A stretch of 64,000 bases of DNA from Notamacropus eugenii (taxonomy: Eukaryota > Chordata > Mammalia > Diprotodontia > Macropodidae). This document shows, piece by piece, positions 25,501 to 31,544 of the stretch. The stretch lies in contig NC_092874.1 in NCBI RefSeq assembly GCF_028372415.1, positions 335,934,651-335,998,650 of the forward strand, in the 5' to 3' direction. The position numbers were made by a program, and so were the translations under genes. How positions within the stretch are numbered: position 1 is the first letter of the stretch; the number at the start of each line of letters is the position of its first letter. Under the pieces are notes generated by a model. It made no database searches. It was not told the origin of the DNA and saw only the letters and a program-made list of their open reading frames with translations.

Positions 25501-26517
25501 TCAAGACAAGGGGAAGGGGCTCTGATTATCCCCATTTTACAAATGAGGAAGCTGAGGCACACAGCTGAGGCACATTGAAAACTCAGGTCTCCCTTATTGA
25601 GGGGCAGCTAGATGACCCAAACGGGGTGTGAACGAACCAACCACAAAGGTGGAGCAGCGGAGGCAGTGCCAGCCCTCCCCACGTTCAAATCCGGCTGCAG
25701 ACAATGAGTAGCCGTGTGACCCGGGCACATTAACGCCGTTTGCCTCAGTTTCTTCATCTGTCAAACTGCGGCAGTATCTGCCAATAAAACCCCACAGAGG
25801 TCACGGACGGTCGGACGCTACTGGGACTGAACAACTTCCCTGTCTGTACGTAGTTGTTGGCAAGTCAGTGCCCCCCCCCATCAGACTGTGAGCTCCTGGA
25901 GCGAACCCACTGTTTGTGGACTTTCTTTGTATCCCCGGCGCCTAGCACGGTGTCTAGAACACAGCAGGCGCTTAATAAATGCATTAGTGACCGAGATCAA
26001 CGAAGCCAAGACAGGAGCATATATATGCTTTAAGGATAAGGAAGATGAGGACTTTATCACCCACTCCCCGCCGCCGTGATTCACTCCTATCCTCTTCTTA
26101 CACAGCAGGTGCCTAATTAATGCTCGTTGGGTGCATTCGTTCCCTCGTTCCCTCCCTCCCTCCCTCCCCCAAGTGCGTCGTCCTGATGCCTACACCCGAC
26201 GCCTGCTCAGCCCCCTCACTCCGCAGCGCTCGCGGAGGACTGAGAAGCCGGCTCGCCCGGCCTGCTCTGCCCGGCCCGGCCCGGCCTGCCCCGCCCGGCC
26301 CCGCGCCCCTCCCGGCCCGGCCTGCCCCGCCCGGCCCCGCGCTCGCTACCTGGAACTCGAGGGTGCACTTGGTGCCCTGCGTGATGTCCTCGTAGAAGCA
26401 CTGCTTGGCGTTGTCCGGCAGCTCGAAGGTGATCTCGGAGCAGCGGCCCGGCCCCGGCCCCAGCGCCAGCGCCAGCAGCAGGAGGGCGGCCGCCCACGCC
26501 GACCCCGGCCGAGGCAT
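7269..26517 (-). CDS. TMED7: TMED7, transmembrane p24 trafficking protein 7 (three exons, complete)
   Basis: p24-family type I membrane protein that cycles between ER, intermediate compartment and Golgi, bridging lumenal cargo to COPII and COPI coats; p24 gamma subfamily. Exons are 26517-26350, 11124-10879 and 7505-7269 (56+82+77 codons plus the last codon and stop; 216 residues). Residues 1-26 are a leucine-rich signal peptide, with mature SEITFELP from residue 27. The GOLD domain spans about 38-120 with the family cysteine pair C40 and C100. N95-G-T is a glycosylation sequon. A coiled stretch (about 139-178) is followed by one membrane span (about 180-200) and a short cytosolic tail with the FF coat-binding pair (205-206), ending RVGS. 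Splice sites are CAG|GTAGCG, CTGCAG|GTG, CAG|GTAAAA and TCTAG|ATG; both introns are phase 0. The protein is about 8 residues shorter than human TMED7, all in the signal region. No damage is visible. Confidence 0.98.
7660..7880 (+). repeat. MIR-like SINE in TMED7 intron 2
   Basis: Diverged MIR pattern: 'ggcactgtagtgtat', 'gtgaccaaaaggagataatta', 'tttatctataaaatgggtgcatat', 'gttcttatgaggatcaaa', 'aaagtttaaagttctatata'. Confidence 0.5.
7975..8145 (-). repeat. Antisense RTE-tail-type SINE/LINE fragment
   Basis: The plus strand 'gttttggaagaggaccaatgac' followed by 'tgtgacgttttgac...gtgaattggattta' is the reverse complement of the tail of the composite SINEs at 28.0 and 34.3 kb and of the 3' end of the RTE-like LINE at 53.4 kb ('ggtcctcttcaagaa'). 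It lies in TMED7 intron 2. Confidence 0.55.
8146..9060. other. Unclassified intron 2 sequence
   Basis: AT-rich intronic DNA with no recognisable repeat head or tail and no conserved-looking open frame. Confidence 0.5.
9065..9290 (+). repeat. L2/L3-type LINE 3' end
   Basis: Reads as the classical tail: 'tcaagtcaaatgccataatctacatgag', 'tagaatacaagttctctgagggcagagatgg', 'tcccaaggacctagtacgtaataggcactgg'. Confidence 0.6.
9310..9455 (+). repeat. MIR fragment
   Basis: MIR-like head and core: 'gaagcagcgtgaaataatgga', 'acaggaagatctgggttcaaacct', 'agctatgtgaccctggcaag'. Confidence 0.6.
9755..10070 (-). repeat. L1 3'-UTR fragment
   Basis: AT-rich (poly-A side) start, then the standard marsupial L1 tail in antisense: 'caagcaatttaatataggttatacatgtgtagtcatgcaaaac', 'ctgcattcagatttgatcacttctttctctggaggtggatag'. 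The same words occur at 13.5-13.7 kb and 37.2 kb. Confidence 0.7.
10365..10630 (+). repeat. L1 3'-end fragment, sense
   Basis: 'ttttatgaactgatgcagaatgaaacgagcagaatcagaacaatttacac', 'gtgggaatttgtttt...ttacaagggttttc', 'gttaattcaagaaaatttaa' match the sense 3' end of a marsupial L1. The related words at 41.6 kb confirm the family. Confidence 0.65.
10631..10878. other. Intron 2 sequence next to exon 2 donor
   Basis: No repeat recognised apart from a C-run and a T-rich stretch. It ends at the exon 2 splice donor (GT = complement of 10877-10878). Confidence 0.5.
10879..11124 (-). CDS. TMED7: TMED7 exon 2
   Basis: A 246-nt exon (82 codons) from V57 to Q138, flanked by acceptor ...TTTCTTTCTGCAG and donor CAG|GTAAAA. 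It encodes most of the GOLD domain, including C100 and the NGT sequon. It is a symmetric phase 0-0 exon, so skipping would keep the frame but delete the lumenal domain. Confidence 0.97.
11125..11535. other. Unclassified start of the exon 2-side of intron 1
   Basis: Low-complexity AT-rich intronic sequence; nothing recognised. Confidence 0.5.
11540..11685 (-). repeat. L2 fragment, antisense
   Basis: 'accttgaatgctagttaaaggag', 'aatagagagccactagaattttc' and 'acatgactagttctaca' correspond to the antisense L2 words seen intact at 39.5 kb ('gagactcatggagttta', 'cagacctgcgtttta'). Confidence 0.45.
12032..12641 (+). mobile_element. Solo LTR, endogenous retrovirus (probably class II/ERVK-like)
   Basis: A 610-bp element with TG...CA ends (TGTTGGGATTGG to AGGCCTGGCA), bounded by a perfect 6-bp target duplication TGTCCT (12026-12031 and 12642-12647). 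A polyadenylation signal AATAAA is at 12509-12514. No internal retroviral genes are next to it, so it is a solo LTR fossil. A 6-bp duplication is usual for class II elements. It sits inside L2 and is therefore younger than that copy. Confidence 0.85.
13465..19338 (-). mobile_element. Near-full-length L1, antisense within L2
   Basis: The 5.9-kb L1 has its 3' UTR at the left (13.47-13.9 kb). ORF2 runs rightwards: RT words '[12 protein letters not shown]' near 15.4 kb and '[30 protein letters not shown]' near 15.95-16.05 kb. A purine-rich spacer (sense strand) lies at about 17.35-17.85 kb. The ORF1 coiled coil is at 18354-18638, and a GC-richer 5' UTR ends in the complement of 'GGAGCCAAGATGGCAGAG'. 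Both ORFs carry many stops and frameshifts. Target duplication: 13450-13464 TGCCTTTCAGAAACA versus 19339-19353 TGCCTTTAGGAAATC (12 of 15 identical). It is inactive and old. Confidence 0.9.
20255..21900 (-). repeat. Diverged L2-like LINE, antisense
   Basis: Scattered antisense L2 words: 'gactggagtggggaa', 'actactgcaagagtccaaggtgtgaatgat', and 'cagtgaggatccatttgaaggcatgcactataaatttattgtgggtg' near 21.68 kb, which parallels 'gtgagggcccatttgagattatatcccataaatttg' in the L2 at 42.5 kb. It is split by a CR1/L3 piece (21190-21560). The element is more diverged than the other L2 copies, and family assignment is tentative. Confidence 0.45.
21190..21560 (-). repeat. CR1/L3 LINE fragment
   Basis: 'gaatcactgaggtcatcctgtataac' and 'tagctaacatgtctcttttaaatctcttttccaggctaaatattcctacatcctttaacc' follow the antisense CR1/L3 3' region, also seen at 38.4-38.8 kb. 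Confidence 0.6.
21950..22010 (-). repeat. Short MIR-like fragment
   Basis: 'ctgtataacactttaaggtttgccatgtattttac' resembles the antisense 3' part of a MIR. The adjoining 22010-22395 stretch holds nothing I recognise. Confidence 0.4.
22400..22625 (+). repeat. MIR SINE
   Basis: 'gtatagtagaaagaatgctgaatgtggaatcagagg', 'gttgtgtgaccaaggacaag', 'ctcactcataaaatatggataatacc', 'aaatgagataatgtatgcaaaatgcttta': a nearly complete MIR. Confidence 0.75.
22640..23490 (-). repeat. L2 LINE 3' part, antisense, split by a SINE
   Basis: Starts with the antisense L2 tail ('caataagcatttattaaggg', 'aagcactggggatacaaagatgg', 'cccacaaggagctcacattctaa'). It continues through 'gccagattctgcagaactttaaatgctaaac' and 'tttggacatagtaagtttgagatgcctacaggg'. 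The SINE at 22896-23027 is inserted, with target duplication ACTGGAGCTCA (22885-22895) / ACTGGAGTTCA (23028-23038). Confidence 0.75.
22896..23027 (-). repeat. tRNA-derived SINE inserted in L2
   Basis: Antisense head and CORE ('gatttgaactcaggtcgtcctgactccaggg', 'gtgccacctagctgcc'), short version ending in 'caattgcctt' (complement). An 11-bp target duplication with one mismatch flanks it. Confidence 0.8.
23500..23745 (+). repeat. MIR/Mar-type SINE
   Basis: Full pattern: 'cagctaagtggtacagggtg', 'agctgggtgaccttgggcaag', 'cctcatctgtaaaattgggataat', 'aaatgagacaacacatgtaaagcactttgc'. No RTE-type tail; MIR-like 3' end. Confidence 0.8.
23850..24120 (-). repeat. CR1/L3 LINE fragment
   Basis: 'ttcttggaaccacttatgaacccacctagtccatatttctc' and 'ctttgaaatcaagatatactatgtc' follow the antisense CR1/L3 RT region. 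Confidence 0.6.
24121..24970. other. Unclassified intron 1 sequence
   Basis: AT-rich, no recognisable repeat apart from small fragments. The 72-codon open frame at 24590-24808 shows no family resemblance. Confidence 0.5.
24975..25165 (+). repeat. L2 3' end, sense
   Basis: 'aagcctttcccagtccctctaaatgatagtgcc', 'gaagactccttgagggcaggactctagc', 'atcccagagcttagtagcagatgcttcac'. Confidence 0.7.
25205..25420 (-). repeat. MIR SINE, antisense
   Basis: 'aataagcatttatacaatgtttactatgtgccagg', 'ttcatttgatcctcacaaccaccctggaagg', 'gaaatgacttgcccaggt'. Confidence 0.75.
25455..25585 (-). repeat. MIR fragment, antisense
   Basis: 'ctacttgatcctcaagacaagggg' and 'attatccccattttacaaatgaggaagctgaggcac'. Confidence 0.65.
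25600..25850 (+). repeat. Mar1-type SINE
   Basis: Head 'ggggcagctagatg', middle 'gttcaaatccggctgcagac', 'agccgtgtgacccgggcac', 'cagtttcttcatctgtcaaac', tail 'caataaaaccccacagaggtcacgg...gactgaacaac'. Unusually CpG-rich for this family, as expected beside the CpG island. Confidence 0.75.
25875..26000 (+). repeat. L2 3' end, sense
   Basis: 'cagactgtgagctcctgg', 'ttctttgtatccccggcgcctagcacggtgtctag', 'caggcgcttaataaatgc': the classical L2 tail, with CpGs kept at the island edge. Confidence 0.75.
26275..26342 (-). repeat. 36-bp-period GC tandem repeat next to exon 1 donor
   Basis: A 32-bp unit (26275-26306) is repeated exactly at 26311-26342 with a 4-bp spacer. It ends 7 bp from the exon 1 splice donor. 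The TMED7 sense strand carries many GGG/GGGG runs with 1-5-nt loops, so the nascent transcript could fold into G-quadruplexes. Confidence 0.85.
26350..26517 (-). CDS. TMED7: TMED7 exon 1 (coding part)
   Basis: ATG is at 26517-26515 (context GGGACATGC) and the exon ends CTCGAGTTCCAG before donor GTAGCG. It encodes residues 1-56: signal peptide (MPRPGSAW... with a Leu/Ala core) and the start of the GOLD domain ([14 protein letters not shown]...). This start is chosen because the MPRPGSA N-terminus matches known TMED7. The upstream in-frame extension (to 26949) is proline/arginine-rich island noise. Confidence 0.96.
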
Positions 26518-26887
26518 GTCCCGGGCTGGGGGCCGCCGCCGACGGGGCTGGGCGGGAGATGCGCACGCACAAAGCCGAGTGGGCCCAGGCCCGGCCTCCC
26601 TGCTCCCCCGACGGCTCACCGCTGCGGAGGAGGCCCGGACGCTTCGCCGAGCCCCGGCGGCCGGGGGCCGGCGGAGGGCAGGGCAGGGCAGAGCCGGTCT
26701 CCCGGGGAAACGGCTCCGCGAGGCGCGAGCCCGGGAGCGGGTGGGGGAGGGGGAAGCGGCGCGCGGGCCTGGTGGGGGAGGGGGAGAGACCCGGACGGAG
26801 AAGAGGAGAGGGGACCGGTGAGGGACGGGGCAGGGAGGGGGCGAAGCTACCGCGGTGGCGGCGGCGGAGACGACGGGTACGAAAGAG

Positions 26888-26909
26888 ACCGGAAACTGCA
26901 GGAAGTGAG
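26888..26909. promoter_or_regulatory. Two ETS-type GGAA motifs
   Basis: ACCGGAAAC (26888-26896) and AGGAAGTGA (26901-26909) lie about 370-390 bp upstream of the TMED7 start codon within the CpG island. Position and motif quality suit an ETS/GABP-driven TATA-less promoter. Evidence is motif-only. Confidence 0.4.
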
Positions 26910-27044
26910 CGAAATTACTGAAGGAAAGGGGACGGGGGAGGGCCTCCAACGACCCGGATGTAGTCCTCGCTCTGGGCGAGCCAGCAGAATGCTTACGTGG
27001 AGGGCCGGCTGGTTAAGTGAAGCTGCCGGGAGCGGGGTAGAGGA

Positions 27045-27057
27045 GGGGGGGGGGGGG
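27045..27057. repeat. G13 homopolymer in the CpG island
   Basis: Run of 13 G residues on the plus strand. Confidence 0.9.
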
Positions 27058-27130
27058 CACGCTCCTCCCTGGGGGCGGGGCTGACGAGAGGGGCGTGGCG
27101 TGGGCACCTGCCGCGCTGGCGAGGCGCAGG

Positions 27131-27174
27131 ACACGTGTGTGCGTGCGCGTGCGTGCGTGTGCGGGCGCGCGTGT
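27131..27174. repeat. Alternating purine-pyrimidine (GT/GC) tract
   Basis: About 44 bp of nearly perfect alternation (acacgtgtgtgcgtgcgc... then gcgcgcgtgt), with one break at the GGG near 27163-27165. Such sequence can adopt Z-DNA. It lies about 0.6 kb upstream of the TMED7 start codon. Confidence 0.8.
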
Positions 27175-27379
27175 AAAACAGCAGGGGGGTTGAGAGAAAG
27201 CAAAGCGACCCCGCCCCGAGCCTAGTGTCGTAGGGTTAAGGTGGCACAGTCTGGACGTACGATGAGATTTAATCTTGAGAGACAAAAATGAACGTTTACA
27301 AGAAGTGCAAAATAAAATACCCGGAGTGCATTTGGACTAGAAAGACCAGGTCCACCTGGCAGCGGTGATGACGCTCCCA

Positions 27380-27595
27380 CTTTGTGCCAGGCGTAAACGA
27401 GGACTAAAGTTCAGGGTGCCAACGTTCTAATGGAGGAGGCAAGAACGCAGAGATTCCGGAATGCTTACAGATGTCGTTCTCCTGGTGACTTTACAGCTGG
27501 GGAAACTGGGACACGCCCAGGGTCACACAGCCAGGTCAGTGGGAGTCCGGGTTGGAACTCCGCAGACCCGGCGTGAACCTCCTGGGGAGCTGCTC
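27380..27595 (-). repeat. L2 tail and MIR fragments, antisense
   Basis: L2-like 'ctttgtgccaggcgtaaacg...ctaatggaggaggcaagaacg' is followed by MIR-like 'gctggggaaactgggacacgcccagggtcacacagccagg'. Confidence 0.55.
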
Positions 27596-27995
27596 CTTGT
27601 ACACTAGACCCGTAAAGGTGCTCTCGGAGGAGAGGCGTCGCCACGTGCTTCCCCGAGAGATCTCCTTCGGTTACTTTGTAGCTATCTTGGATGTTTCTAA
27701 TTGTCCACGTGCTCTCCCCGCGTAGAAGGCGAGATGCAGGGAGAGTGAAGGGAAGGGAAAGCGCCTGGAGAGATCCTTCCCTCTCTAGACGGAGATCGCC
27801 TGCCTTTTACTTTCTGTGTCTTGCATGCTAATGGGGAGACAAGACAGAGTGTGCATAATTGTGCGCTTTATGAATGTAAAGGGGAGGTTCTAGCTGGGAG
27901 AAGCACTTGGGGGCTTTTCTCAGTCCTTCTGTCTGCTAGTACCTTCCTTTTGAGATTACCTTCCATTTTTCTGTATGTATCTATACATATCTATA
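27596..27995. other. Unclassified upstream flank
   Basis: Moderately GC-rich shoulder of the CpG island; no repeat or gene recognised. Confidence 0.5.
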
Positions 27996-27999
27996 CATA

Positions 28000-28275
28000 G
28001 CAGGAGTCAGGAGGACCTGAGTTCAAATCTCACCTCAGACACTTGACACTCACCAGCTGTGTGTCTTGGGCAAGTTACTTAACCCCAATTGCCTCATCCT
28101 GGGTCATCTCTAGTCATCCTGACGAATATCTGGTCACTGGATTCAGATGGCTCTGGAGGACAAGTGAGGCTGGTGACCTGCATAGGCCTCCCTCACTCAA
28201 AACAAAGTCAAGGGCAAGTCACCTCATCATTTTTCTGATGGCATGGTCTTTGGCAACCAAGGACGAACACATATA
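28000..28275 (+). repeat. Composite SINE (tRNA/CORE head, RTE-like tail)
   Basis: CORE part 'gcaggagtcaggaggacctgagttcaaatc...gtgtgtcttgggcaagtt' is joined to a second module ('catcctgacgaatatctggtcactggattcagatggctctgg...ctcaaaacaaagtcaa') that ends 'ctgatggcatggtctttggcaaccaaggacgaacaca'. The tail resembles the 3' end of the RTE-like LINE at 53.4 kb. A second copy is antisense at 34.2-34.5 kb. Confidence 0.8.
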
Positions 28276-28475
28276 TAGAGAGGCTACAGTTAATTCCAGG
28301 TGTTCTCTGCCTGTTATATTAAACTTCCTCTCTGGAGCATAAGAAAAGAAAATGAAAGATAAATAATGGAGTATGGATGAAAAAACGTTTATTAAGCACA
28401 TACAATGTAAAGTCAAATTAGTTAGGATAGAGATGAAATGATTGAATCTTAAGGATCTGAGGAGAGCCACTAACT
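28276..28475. other. Unclassified sequence
   Basis: Contains a short L2-tail-like string ('cgtttattaagcacatac'); otherwise nothing recognised. Confidence 0.4.
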
Positions 28476-28479
28476 TAGT

Positions 28480-28690
28480 ATGGTGGGAGAAGAGAAAACC
28501 CAGGATATAGCTTGGGGCACCCCCATGGTTAGTGGATGTGACTTGGATGAAGATCGATCAAAGGAGACTGAGACTGGGCAGGCAGGCAGGAGGGAAACAA
28601 AGAATAATGTCTTAAAAACCTGGAGAGGAGAGAGTATCAAAAAGAGTGACTGAGCTGTCAAATATTTCAAAGGACATGTCTGTAAGTTCC
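28480..28690 (-). repeat. L2 LINE RT-region fragment
   Basis: 'agcttggggcacccccatggttagtggatgtgacttggatgaagatc' and 'ggagaggagagagtatcaaaaagagtg' are antisense L2 words, also at 40.9 kb. Confidence 0.7.
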
Positions 28691-28964
28691 CTTAACAGAG
28701 CCCCAAAATATTTGGCTAATGATTTTTTTCTAACATACAAACAACATGGCCCTTGTTTAAATATGGATAAGAAATCCTATGAATCCCCATTTATTTGATT
28801 CTGTACTATTTGAAGTTATAATTATGTAAAATATGGTAATTAGTTTCAATCCAATGGAAATGGGCAGTACAAATTTGAATGTGACTTCAGAAGATACATT
28901 ATTTGTGCAAATAGGGACCTACTTGTAATGCATGCGTATAACAGAATTTATTATTATTTTTAAC

Positions 28965-29200
28965 TATATTCTTTTAAAAATCAATCTTACTTTATTTTCA
29001 GCTCCAGATTCTCTCCCTCACTCGTGCCTCTAAAGCAAGAAAAATAAAATCTGCAACAAACATGTATAGTCAAAGAAAACAAATTCCCACATTAACTATT
29101 TCCAAAAAACCTCATTATGCCTCTGATTGCTTTCTAAGTTCACCACTTCCCTATCTGGAGTTGCGTAGCATGTTTCTGGAATTGTGGTTGCTCCTTCTTT
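28965..29200 (-). repeat. L1/HAL1 3'-UTR fragment
   Basis: 'ttactttattttcagctccagattctctccctcac', 'gcaagaaaaataaaatc', 'ttcccacattaactatttcc': the antisense tail pattern of marsupial L1/HAL1. Confidence 0.5.
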
Positions 29201-29444
29201 TATCTAAATTCTTTGCTTTGATCTTATGTTTTAAGATAATTTATATTACTACACTTAAGATATACACTGACTTATCGAAGTAGAATTAGACATTTGAAAA
29301 CTTTAAAAAAAAATACCATTTTGACAAAAGAACTTGGTGTAAGCAAGACTAGCCCCCTCTGTAAGTGAAGGCAGGAGTCACCTACTTTTATTGACCCCAG
29401 ATCGTATAGACAAGGGACTTCATCAAAAAGTTATCAAGAAGGGA

Positions 29445-29700
29445 CTTCCAGTTAAGATGGTAATGTGAAAAGGTTTTTACTGTGGGAAACTTGACTAGCA
29501 AACTGCTTATCAAAGATCTAAAAGGATGCCAGATCAGTAGGAAACATCAACATAAGTTCCTCCATACAGTCTAGGACTGAACAAGAGAATTAGAAGCCTT
29601 GGTGGATACTCTAAGAGGACCTCAGAAGCCTGTAAAAAGGACTGTCCAGACCTGGTTCCAGGATGCCTGAAGCCAGTGTAATCTCTAACATCCAGTATCC
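29445..29700 (+). repeat. Possible L1/HAL1 5'-UTR remnant
   Basis: 'gggacttccagttaagatggtaatgtgaaaagg' resembles the start of mammalian L1 elements ('...ccaagatgg...'). The rest is too diverged to place. Confidence 0.35.
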
Positions 29701-30225
29701 TTCGAGGGCCTCAGTAGGGGACAAATTCAGCTTCTACTTGGTGATTATGTAGGGAAAAAGAAATGGAGACAAGGCCAAGACCAGTGCTCCAGTCCCCCCT
29801 CCTCCCGACCAGGAGATTGAGGTAGAAGCCAGGGATTGTAGCAGAGGGCAGAGAGTCTCTGTCCCAGGCCAAGACTTTGAAAGGGAGGAAAACCAAGAAC
29901 CAGCCATCTCATCCAAGACTCCAGAAAGGCATTGAGAGTACAATCTGACTATGCCAGGAACAGGACCACGTAGGGCTTGAAGCTGCTACATGAGGTTGCC
30001 CTATTCTGCCACAACCCCATCTTCTACCCTTTCTGCCAATTCCTCCATCTTCTTATTCTTTCTTGGCGAGGTACTGATGACCCATCCCCATCTCTGCTAG
30101 AGGAATCCTGTAGGAAATTTCTGCCCCAGGTCCACTTCCTCCCTTTTGACCAATCCCCTCCAGGCTCCCCACTTTGGAGAGCAAACATCATGTTTACCCT
30201 AAATCCTTCTATATGCATTATCTAT
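29701..30225. other. Unclassified intergenic sequence
   Basis: Mixed-composition sequence. Overlapping open frames on both strands (29711-30240) have no recognisable product. Confidence 0.4.
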
Positions 30226-30229
30226 CCCC

Positions 30230-30350
30230 AGTTAGTGTGATTTCCTTGAAATCTGTTTCAAGGGGATTGCTATTTTTTTCTATTTGTACTCTCAATAGGT
30301 TAACATAGCAATTAACTCCTAGTAAGTATTTACTAACTGTTTTTCATTTA
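30230..30350 (+). repeat. L2/L3-type tail remnant
   Basis: 'caaggggattgctatttttttctatttgtactctcaatagg...cctagtaagtatttactaactg' follows the L2/L3 3' end but is highly diverged. Confidence 0.4.
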
Positions 30351-30494
30351 TTTTATTCATGTTGGAAGCCCCGTAAGTCTCAACCCACCAGGCCCTGCCC
30401 AAGCCTGCCCCAAGGCTATCCACTCATGCTACACGAAATTAGTTTTTAGAAAGATGTATCAAATAAGGTGTAAGAACAGTTGATACAAAACATT

Positions 30495-30510
30495 CCCCCC
30501 CCCCCCCCCC
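30495..30510. repeat. C16 homopolymer
   Basis: Sixteen consecutive C residues on the plus strand. Confidence 0.9.
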
Positions 30511-30519
30511 AGCCAAAAA

Positions 30520-31448
30520 TCTGTGACAGCCTTCGACCAGTACATATACAGTCCAGGGGAAGTTAAACTCAAACTTAGAAAGCTCATGTTGCAAAGGGAT
30601 GATTCATAGCTCTTGGTTGTTGAAAGTCCTTCTGTTTTGTGGGGACACTAATGAAGATCCCCTCAGAAATGGCACAGCTTTTTTTGTTGTGCTTCTTGTA
30701 GGGTTCTGAAGCTGCCTTTCCTCTGAGTGTCTATTTGTCCTCAATTCCCAGTGTAGACAGCTACTGCTGTTTTGGGGTCACCCATGAGGAATCCAAACAA
30801 GGACTCTCTTGGGCTAAGGAGTGGCCCTTTCAATTTACCTTGACTGGAATGACTGTCTCTCCATCACTGAGAAAGATTTGAATACAGATCTTACTGACTC
30901 AAAATCTAACTCTCCTCCAGCTAACTGCCATTAGAAGTGACCAAGGTTATTTAATTTATGTTTTCTAAATTTCAGAAGTTTTATAAGTGTGAATCAATCT
31001 GTATATACATTACAGTTCTTTAAGATAGTTTCATTTCATTCATTCAAAATGTATCTTGTAGAACCAGAATGTGAAGAAGGACATGTAAGAAGGTGAAGGC
31101 TGCTGCTGATTAGATTCAAGATTAATGTTCCTGAACTGTGAAAGCACATTAGGTCTTATCACCTGAAGCCATTTCAAGAGAGCCCCTGACAACCCTGAGA
31201 CATAAGGAGCTATACGCATCATTCTTTTATGTTTAGATGTTAACTTTTCCTCTTTTTGAGACTTTTTTTTTTACTTGATAACGTGAGATGTTTCTGATTA
31301 AATGACCTTAATTCTGAACCTTGAGAGGAAGTGGAACACTTAGTTTCTCATATTCCAAATCTTAGTCTAAAATGCTTCAAAAACTGGAGTGTAATTCTTT
31401 ACGTACTTATACGTATATCTTAAATAAACCTTGTTCTGTTAAAAAAAA
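30520..31448 (+). other. Unclassified stretch ending in AATAAA and an A-tract
   Basis: No repeat family recognised. It ends 'cttaaataaaccttgttctgtt' followed by A8 (about 31441-31448), the layout of a retrotransposed transcript's 3' end. I could not identify a parent coding sequence in any frame, so a decayed processed pseudogene or a long non-coding retrocopy is possible but unproven. Confidence 0.35.
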
Positions 31449-31544
31449 GATAGTTTTATTTTTATATAGTGTTTTATTTCAGCCATAGTTTTAACCCCTA
31501 TACATTATGACAAGCTAAGCTCAATTTAGAACTTTTCTTTTTTC

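Larger units (their letters stand above)
26100..27235 (-). promoter_or_regulatory. TMED7: CpG island and promoter of TMED7
   Basis: About 1.1 kb of very GC- and CpG-rich sequence surrounds exon 1 and stands out against the AT-rich surroundings. No TATA box is evident near the start codon, as is usual for housekeeping CpG-island promoters. Candidate ETS-type sites are listed separately. The transcription start is not determined, but must lie right of 26517. Long open frames on both strands here (26113-27285) are a by-product of few AT-rich stop codons and are not genes. Confidence 0.85.

Noticed and set aside
26113-27285. Long overlapping open frames on both strands (up to 317 codons) around the CpG island
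   Set aside because: They are Pro/Arg/Gly/Ala-rich in every frame because stop codons are rare in GC-rich DNA. Only the 56-codon TMED7 exon 1 shows family similarity and splice sites.
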